A stretch of DNA of 64,000 nt from Myxococcales bacterium (GTDB lineage Bacteria; Myxococcota_A; Polyangia; Polyangiales; Houyiibacteriaceae), in NCBI GenBank assembly GCA_029863605.1, contig JAOTVB010000008.1, positions 100,259 to 164,258 on the forward strand. Direction: 5' to 3'. A program made the position numbers and the translations under genes. Below the pieces are notes generated by a model that saw only the letters and a program-made list of their open reading frames with translations, was not told where the DNA came from and searched no databases. Positions 59,076 through 64,000 of the stretch are shown here, piece by piece (the first letter of the stretch is position 1; every line of letters begins with the position of its first letter).

Positions 59076-59831
59076 ATGACGTACTGCGTCGCGGTCAAAG
59101 TCGATGAAGGCCTCGTCTTCGTCTCCGATTCTCGGACAAACGCGGGCGTCGATCACATCAGCACGTACACGAAGATGCACGCGTACTGTGGTGACGGCGA
59201 GCGGTTCTTCGTCCTACTGAGCGCGGGCAACCTGGCGACGAGCCGCGCAGTCGTGGGGCGACTTAGGCGGGACCTCGAGGATGGGGCGAAGGTCAGTCTC
59301 CAATCCGTGCGGCGGCTGACCGATGCCGCGGACTACGTCGGGAGATGCAGCCGCGAAGAGCAAGGGAAGCACGAGAAGCGCATGAAGGACTCGAAGCTCG
59401 ATGCGTCAGCGAGCTTCATTCTCGGCGGTCAGATTCAGGGGTCCTCACACTCGATCCATCTGATCTATCCCGAGGGCAACCACATTCCCGTCTCTCGGCA
59501 TTCGCCGTTCCTGCAAATCGGAGACGAAAAGTACGGCAAGCCGATTCTCGACCGTATCATCGAGCAGGGGCTCGACCTCGAGGTCGCGGCTCGTTGTGCG
59601 CTCGTTTCCATGGATTCGACCATGCGAAGCAATGCGAGCGTTGGACCGCCGATCGACCTTCTCATTTATTCGGCGGACAGCCAGCGCCTCGGAACCGAGG
59701 TCACGTTTGGTCAAGACGACGATTACCTGCGTGCTTTACGGCGCGCCTGGCAGGACAGCCTGAAAGCTGCGTTCGACCAATTGCCCAAGCTCCCGATTCC
59801 CGCCGCCGTGATGCGGGTCGTGGACGGGTAG
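59076..59831 (+). CDS. Anbu proteasome-type protease
   Basis: A 251-residue Ntn-hydrolase of the ancestral-beta-subunit (Anbu) branch of proteasome/HslV proteins. The N-terminus 'MTYCVAVKVDEGLVFVSDSRTNAG' puts Thr2 as the catalytic nucleophile after removal of Met, and has the proteasomal 'SDSR' loop and a Lys near the expected place; 'VLLSAGNLATSRA' and 'FLQIGDEKYGKPIL' are further Anbu motifs. Anbu forms open rings; its substrate is not known. The gene ends 6 bases from the convergent transglutaminase gene. Transglutaminase, alpha-E and ATP-grasp genes beside it are the partners known for this family. Confidence 0.94.
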   Translation: MTYCVAVKVDEGLVFVSDSRTNAGVDHISTYTKMHAYCGDGERFFVLLSAGNLATSRAVVGRLRRDLEDGAKVSLQSVRRLTDAADYVGRCSREEQGKHEKRMKDSKLDASASFILGGQIQGSSHSIHLIYPEGNHIPVSRHSPFLQIGDEKYGKPILDRIIEQGLDLEVAARCALVSMDSTMRSNASVGPPIDLLIYSADSQRLGTEVTFGQDDDYLRALRRAWQDSLKAAFDQLPKLPIPAAVMRVVDG

Positions 59832-59837
59832 CCTCGT

Positions 59838-60716
59838 TCATTCACCTCGCACGGCGAGCTCGACGTGCATGCTGGATGCCACCTCCGATGGGCTGAGGTA
59901 ACGCCCCTGCACCGGGCTCGCCCACTCCGGTCGACTTGCGACCGCGGCCGGTAAGAAGTGCTGGTCCGTGAGGATCCCGTTCGTCGGATCGAAACCACGC
60001 CAGCCTGCTCCCGGAAGGTAGATTTCCACCCAGGCGTGCATCGAGCCTGCAGCTCGATTGAAGGCGACCGAGCCATCGGGGCGGGGCGGCTCGTAGAGGT
60101 ATCCGCTCACGAAGCGAGCCGCGAGGCCGAGCTGTCGGCTCACCGCGATGAAGAGCTCGGCGAGATCCCGGCACGACCCCGCTCCTCGCTCCAAGGTTTG
60201 GGTTGCCGTCTGTGTCCCCTCCTCGTCGCGCCGTTCGTAGTCGATGCTGCGGTGAATGCCGAGGTTGAGCTCGGTGAGAAGCGGGATGGTGTCACGTCGT
60301 TGGAATGTGATGCCGAGATCGTCGCGGACCCAATCGAGAACGTCCCGTCGTTCCGCTTCGTGCGGCTCAAGGAACGGACGAAGGGCGTTTGTCTCCCGTT
60401 GGTCATAGACGAAAGGGAATTCGGCGGCACGGGCTTCGAGAATGAAATCGAAGGGATTCTCTTGGGCGACGTCGAACGCCATTTCGCAGTGAAACGAAAG
60501 TAGCGAGGACTGAATAGTCCCAAAGCTCACGACTGTCACGACGTTGTTGAAGCAGTCTCGAACCCATCGAATCTGACCTTCGGGCTCGCAATGCAGCGCG
60601 AAGGACCGCACGTGAATGGCGTGGCTCTCCCGCGGCCACAGGTGGAGCTGATGCTCGGTGAACCCGACCGGTTCCGAGTACTGGTATTGCGTCATATGGT
60701 CGACCGAGATTCTCAT
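59838..60716 (-). CDS. Transglutaminase-like protein of the Anbu locus
   Basis: A 292-residue cysteine protease/transglutaminase-fold protein (COG1305 type). N-terminal 'ISVDHMTQYQYSEPVGFTEHQLHLWPR' is the bacterial transglutaminase N-domain; the catalytic Cys is in 'ERGAGSCRDLAELFIAVSRQLGLAARFVSGYLY' (in parts), followed by His in 'SMHAWVEIYLPG' and Asp in 'GFDPTNG'. The triad is complete. Families in this setting may cross-link or deconjugate peptides made by the linked ATP-grasp enzyme, an inference from comparative genomics. It is the third gene of a minus-strand operon, 16 bases after the alpha-E gene. Confidence 0.93.
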   Translation of the reverse strand: MRISVDHMTQYQYSEPVGFTEHQLHLWPRESHAIHVRSFALHCEPEGQIRWVRDCFNNVVTVVSFGTIQSSLLSFHCEMAFDVAQENPFDFILEARAAEFPFVYDQRETNALRPFLEPHEAERRDVLDWVRDDLGITFQRRDTIPLLTELNLGIHRSIDYERRDEEGTQTATQTLERGAGSCRDLAELFIAVSRQLGLAARFVSGYLYEPPRPDGSVAFNRAAGSMHAWVEIYLPGAGWRGFDPTNGILTDQHFLPAAVASRPEWASPVQGRYLSPSEVASSMHVELAVRGE

Positions 60717-60732
60717 TGAATCGGGATTCGCT

Positions 60733-61659
60733 TCAGCTCCTCAAGAACCATTCAGCCGAGATCGCGGTATGCACCTTGCCAAAGCCCTGTTGTAGCTGAT
60801 CGATGTAGTTATGCAGCTCCGCTCCGGTCATGTGGGAGCCGCGCTTGATCGAGATCTGACTCTGCAGCTCGTCGAGGACGCCCAAAGAAGCTTCACCCCG
60901 TGCAATCGCTTCCACGGACCTGCGCAAAGCATCGAGCGCGTGGGCGACGGATCTCGGGAACTGCGCGTCCGCGAGCAGAAAGCCGACGACCTCATCGGCA
61001 GCAATTCGTCGACGGACATACTGCCGATACATCTGATATGCGCTCAGCGATCGCAACACCGTCATCCAGAGCGTGTTCTCGTACCGCGCCAACGTCGGGT
61101 CGTCTCGCGCGAGCGTAGCAGCCGCGACGTCGACGACTCGCGACGTCATGTCGGCGCGCTCGAGGTAGTTGCCCATGCGCAAGAAGCGGTACGCATCCCC
61201 GTGACTCATGGTCCCGGAGAGGAGGCCCGTGATCTGTTGACAGCGGCTGACGCAGTCGGCCAGGGTTTCGAAGCGCCTGCGCTGGCCGACGGCACGAGGG
61301 AGGTCTCGCTGACCCATGAGATAGAGCTCGTTGATGCGCTCCCAGCCTTCCCTCGGAATGACCTCGCGCGAGGTGCGAAAGTTCTCGCGAGCAGAACTCA
61401 AGGACGATACGATCGAGCCCGGGTTGTCGGCATCGGCGAGGAGGAACTCGAGCACGTCCTTTTCGGCAGACCCGGAATACCTCGCGGCAAATGCCTCTTC
61501 CGCCGCCACGATTTGTAGGACTTGCGACCATCGGACGCCGGCCTGTGCCGGGAGGTCGAGCAGCAAGCTCCCATATGTGTTGACGAGGCGCGCCGTGTTC
61601 TCCGCCCGCTCCAAATAGCGGCCGGCCCAATACGTCCGCTCTGCGACCCGGGAAAGCAT
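60733..61659 (-). CDS. Alpha-E domain protein (DUF403)
   Basis: A 308-residue helical protein beginning 'MLSRVAERTYWAGRYLERAENTARLV', the signature of the alpha-E family (COG2307), with 'NYLERADMTSRVVDV' near 175 as the second conserved repeat and 'SLSAYQMYRQYVRRRI' after it. Always linked to circularly permuted ATP-grasp proteins. Its ATG follows the ATP-grasp stop by one base, so the two are coupled. Biochemical role unknown. Confidence 0.93.
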   Translation of the reverse strand: MLSRVAERTYWAGRYLERAENTARLVNTYGSLLLDLPAQAGVRWSQVLQIVAAEEAFAARYSGSAEKDVLEFLLADADNPGSIVSSLSSARENFRTSREVIPREGWERINELYLMGQRDLPRAVGQRRRFETLADCVSRCQQITGLLSGTMSHGDAYRFLRMGNYLERADMTSRVVDVAAATLARDDPTLARYENTLWMTVLRSLSAYQMYRQYVRRRIAADEVVGFLLADAQFPRSVAHALDALRRSVEAIARGEASLGVLDELQSQISIKRGSHMTGAELHNYIDQLQQGFGKVHTAISAEWFLRS

Positions 61660-61660
61660 G

Positions 61661-63109
61661 TCAGGACGACCCGCCGTAGACGACCCAGGTGTCTTTGCTT
61701 CCGCCGCCCTGCGACGAATTCACGACGAGCGAGCCCCGACGGAGCGCCACTCGAGTGAGGCCGCCTGCAGTCACGGCCGTGTCGCCCGCTTGCAGAATGA
61801 ACGGCCGTAAGTCCACATGCCTAGGCTCGATGACGCCGGCGCAGACCGTTGGGACCGTTGATAGCGCCAGGGTGGGCTGAGCGATGTAGTTGCGCGGGTT
61901 TGCCCGGATGAGATCGGCGAACTTCGCGACCTCCTTGGCGGACGCATGTGGACCAACGAGCATTCCGTAGCCGCCCGATTCATTGGCGGGTTTCACGACG
62001 AGCTTGGCGAGATTCTCGAGCACGTGGTCGAGGCTTGTCGAATCGGAGCACCGCCAGGAAGGAACGTTTTGAATGATTGGATCTTGACCCAAGTAGTACC
62101 GAATCATGTCGGGTACGTACGTATACACCAGCTTGTCGTCGGCGACTCCGGCACCCGGGGCGTTTGCGAGCGCCACGTTCCCCCTGCGCCATGCCCGCAT
62201 CAACCCGGGGACACCCAATATGGAGTCCTCACGGAACGTTTCCGGATCCAGAAACGTATCGTTGACTCGTCGATACACCGTGTCGACGCGCGTGAGCCCG
62301 CCGACCGCGCGCATGTAGACACGGTCGTCGTCTCCGACGACGAGGTCGTCGCCTTCCACCAGCTCGGCACCCATCCGCTGTGCCAAATACGCGTGCTCGA
62401 AATAGGCCGAGTTGTAGATTCCGGGTGTCAACACGACCACCTGGGGATCGTCCCCGGGTCGAGGGGAAAGCGCAGCGAGCGTATCGAACAGGTCGGAGGG
62501 GTAATCGTCGACGGGCGCGATCGCTTGGTCTTGAAAGAGCTCCGGAAACACTCGCTTAGTGACGCCGCGATTTTCGAGCATGTACGACACCCCCGACGGG
62601 ACGCGGAGGTTATCCTCGAGCACGTACACCGTGGCGTCCCTGTCCCGCACCAGATCGGAGCCGCAGACGTGAGCCCACACGCCGTGACGCGGGCGCGCAC
62701 CCATGCACTCGGAGCGGAAATCGGGTGAGGACTCGATCATCTCGCGAGGCACGGTGCCGTCGGAGAGAATGCGCTGCTCGCCGTACACGTCGTCGATGAA
62801 CATGTTGAGCGCTGTAAGGCGTTGACGGAGACCGAGATCGATTTCACGCCACTCGTCGGCGGGGATCAGCCGCGGGATGACATCGAAGGGCCAAGCTCGA
62901 TCGATGTTTTGACCTTCGTTGTAGACGGTGAAGGTGATTCCCATTTCGAGAATGGCTCGGTTCGCGGCGTCCTGGCGCGTCTTGAGCTGGCGCGGTGAAA
63001 GCGCCGCGAGGTATTGCGCCAAGTTAGCCGCCCTGGGTCGAGGCGAGCCGTCTGGAGCGATCAGCTCGTCGTAGAAGCTCTGGGCGTCGTAGCCTGACCA
63101 GGTTGGCAT
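61661..63109 (-). CDS. Circularly permuted ATP-grasp ligase-like protein (DUF404/DUF407)
   Basis: A 482-residue protein of COG2308. 'ENLRVPSGVSYMLENRGVTKRVFPELF' (in parts) and 'DDPQVVVLTPGIYNSAYFEHAYLAQRMGAELVEGDDLVV' (in parts) carry the N-terminal block; 'NVALANAPGAGVADDKLVYTYVPDMIRYYLGQDPII' and 'KLVVKPANESGGYGMLVG' give the ATP-binding lysine and loop, and 'HVDLRPFIL' the metal-ligand arm. Expected to form peptide-like amide bonds with ATP. First gene of the ATP-grasp / alpha-E / transglutaminase operon; ATG at 63109 chosen over an in-frame upstream start at 63142. Confidence 0.94.
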   Translation of the reverse strand: MPTWSGYDAQSFYDELIAPDGSPRPRAANLAQYLAALSPRQLKTRQDAANRAILEMGITFTVYNEGQNIDRAWPFDVIPRLIPADEWREIDLGLRQRLTALNMFIDDVYGEQRILSDGTVPREMIESSPDFRSECMGARPRHGVWAHVCGSDLVRDRDATVYVLEDNLRVPSGVSYMLENRGVTKRVFPELFQDQAIAPVDDYPSDLFDTLAALSPRPGDDPQVVVLTPGIYNSAYFEHAYLAQRMGAELVEGDDLVVGDDDRVYMRAVGGLTRVDTVYRRVNDTFLDPETFREDSILGVPGLMRAWRRGNVALANAPGAGVADDKLVYTYVPDMIRYYLGQDPIIQNVPSWRCSDSTSLDHVLENLAKLVVKPANESGGYGMLVGPHASAKEVAKFADLIRANPRNYIAQPTLALSTVPTVCAGVIEPRHVDLRPFILQAGDTAVTAGGLTRVALRRGSLVVNSSQGGGSKDTWVVYGGSS

Positions 63110-63327
63110 CGTCGTTCGTCGGGGCCGCGGGCTGGCCACCACGCGGCTGGGAATGTCTCACAATCTGCATCCTGTCCACCCCCTCGCGGGGGCGCGTTTG
63201 GCACGTCCCATGAGCACAGGAAAAACGAACGCCCTGTCTGCGCCACGAGCCAGGCGACATAATATCTAGTGCCGCGCAATTCGGCGCTCATCGTCCTCCC
63301 CAAGGGCTAAGAGAGCACAACACCCAA

Positions 63328-63498
63328 ATGCCTCACTACGCTTTTGGCGGACCGACACCCGACGAGGTCTACTTCGACCAAGCCCATCGTGTGCGGGACC
63401 GCCTCATGGCTGCCCGACGTCAGGCTCGTCAGGCAAGACTTGAGGCAAACCGAAATGAATCATGTCCCGCGTGCGGTTCACCACCCACTCGCCAATAG
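63328..63498 (+). pseudogene. Integrase-core transposase C-terminal fragment
   Basis: An ATG at 63328 opens 56 codons: 'PHYAFGGPTPDEVYF', 'RRQARQARLEANRNESCPAC', then TAG. 'PH-y-(l)GG-TPdEvYF' is the C-terminal end of rve-type transposases (IS3/IS481-like), which immediately follows the catalytic Glu. Nothing of the catalytic core remains upstream, so it is a fragment left by deletion or by nearby recombination. Confidence 0.7.
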
Positions 63499-63847
63499 GT
63501 CAGTGTTATCAACGCCGTCGCAAATGCGCCGCCGTGACGCCAGAATGTTCCCGGACGCAGCAGGGCTCGTCGAGCCGGAATTCTGGACACCAAAGTGGAC
63601 ACCGGGGCCGGCCAAGCGGCCGAAAAGCGTCCAGCGGTACGACCAAAGTTTTCGGAATTATTGGGTGGGCCATCCTGGACTCGTGTGCGCGGTGAACTCG
63701 TGCGGGCGGAGTGGACGACAGTCCATGGAGCTGCACGAGTTCTCGCGCAGTACGGAGGCCCGAACGGCCGAGTACACCTTTCTGGTTCGAGTCCCAAACG
63801 AGAGGGCTTGAGAGGTGGTTCTCAACGGCAAGCCGGCTTGCCGTCTT
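63499..63847. other. Non-coding stretch with remnants, 349 bases
   Basis: No convincing gene. Open frames here have no recognisable product. It holds an 8-base direct repeat TGGACACC at 63584-63591 and 63596-63603, which could be part of an insertion-sequence end, and the displaced tRNA-Lys 3' copy at 63664-63683. The rest looks like unconstrained DNA. Confidence 0.5.
63664..63683 (-). repeat. Displaced copy of the tRNA-Lys 3' end (att-like)
   Basis: Twenty bases identical at 19 positions to 63849-63868, which is the CC of CCA, discriminator, 3' acceptor strand and part of the T arm of the neighbouring tRNA-Lys. The copies are in direct orientation 185 bases apart, with the transposase fragment just to the left. 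Elements that integrate into tRNA genes leave this kind of duplicate at the far end. Confidence 0.6.
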
Positions 63848-63923
63848 TGGTGGGCCATCCAGGACTCGAACCTGGAGCCAATGGATTAAGAATCCACTGC
63901 TCTACCACTTGAGCTAATGGCCC
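63848..63923 (-). tRNA. tRNA-Lys (CTT)
   Basis: On the minus strand a full cloverleaf can be drawn: seven-base acceptor GGGCCAT with ATGGCCC, D arm with TAGCTCAAGTGGTAGAGC, anticodon stem GTGGA/TCCAT around loop TTCTTAA (anticodon CTT), T arm CCAGG-TTCGAGT-CCTGG, discriminator A and an encoded CCA (63850-63848). Its 3' end faces the integration remnants to the left. Confidence 0.95.
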
Positions 63924-63932
63924 GGTTTTTTG

Positions 63933-64000
<68 letters not shown>

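Noticed and set aside
63344..63811. A 155-codon plus-strand frame near the right edge
   Set aside because: It overlaps the transposase fragment in another frame and the att-like repeat, and its sequence has no coding character.

Overview
The window is GC-rich, densely coded DNA that most resembles a myxobacterial or other deltaproteobacterial (Myxococcota-like) chromosome. This rests on a Hanks-type Ser/Thr kinase with a membrane-anchored repeat domain, the DUF4266/DUF3570 pair, many lipoproteins, a trypsin-like protease with a MYXO-CTERM-like tail, a metzincin lipoprotein and DUF1501/DUF1592-type secreted proteins. No rRNA, CRISPR array or intact mobile element is seen. The assignment is inferred from gene content; no phylogeny was possible.

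Layout. 1-5.8 kb: a pyruvate kinase cut by the left edge, a secreted trypsin-like protease, a TetR regulator overlapping tail-to-tail with a haloalkane-dehalogenase-type hydrolase, and an orphan TRAP binding protein translationally linked to a TVP38/VTT membrane protein. 5.9-9.8 kb: two tandem TMTC-like membrane glycosyltransferases with TPR tails. 9.8-15.5 kb: a DoxX-like protein, the DUF3570/DUF4266 pair, a Ser/Thr kinase, a PI-PLC-like lipoprotein and a beta-barrel. 15.5-19.8 kb: acyl-CoA dehydrogenase and GST, interspersed with a SusD C-terminal fragment and a broken lipoprotein gene. 19.8-24.3 kb: membrane proteins, the Ada alkylation-repair protein, a DUF481 protein and a lipoyl-less E2-type acyltransferase. 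24.3-31.1 kb: a co-directional, overlapping DUF2868 / DUF3482 GTPase / RecQ run followed by a double-HKD phospholipase-D-like protein with an unrecognised N-terminal half; this is the most system-like module here.

31.1-44.7 kb: metzincin lipoprotein, PhyH-type oxygenase, DUF2867-like protein, a GT8 (glycogenin-like) plus GH13 alpha-glucosidase operon, DUF2231 and VIT1/CCC1 membrane proteins, an LpoB/COG3014 lipoprotein operon, a second copy of the beta-barrel family, and a large AsmA protein with a charged repeat tail. 44.8-57 kb is a block of exported proteins: DUF1592-like and DUF1501-like pair, a hydrolase without a canonical start codon, a lipoprotein, a PHM-like copper monooxygenase with all six copper ligands, a Tat-type amidohydrolase, a PQQ-type propeller and a beta-helix protein. 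Gene remnants sit between 49.98 and 50.24 kb, including both ends of a PPK2/Pap-type polyphosphate phosphotransferase with its middle deleted.

57-64 kb: an MscS-type channel, the Anbu proteasome-like protease facing the transglutaminase, alpha-E and ATP-grasp genes with which this family is known to associate, then a transposase C-terminal fragment, a displaced copy of the tRNA-Lys 3' end (an attachment-site-like repeat), tRNA-Lys(CTT) and a tRNA-Arg(TCG) cut by the right edge. The right end therefore looks like an old integration site.
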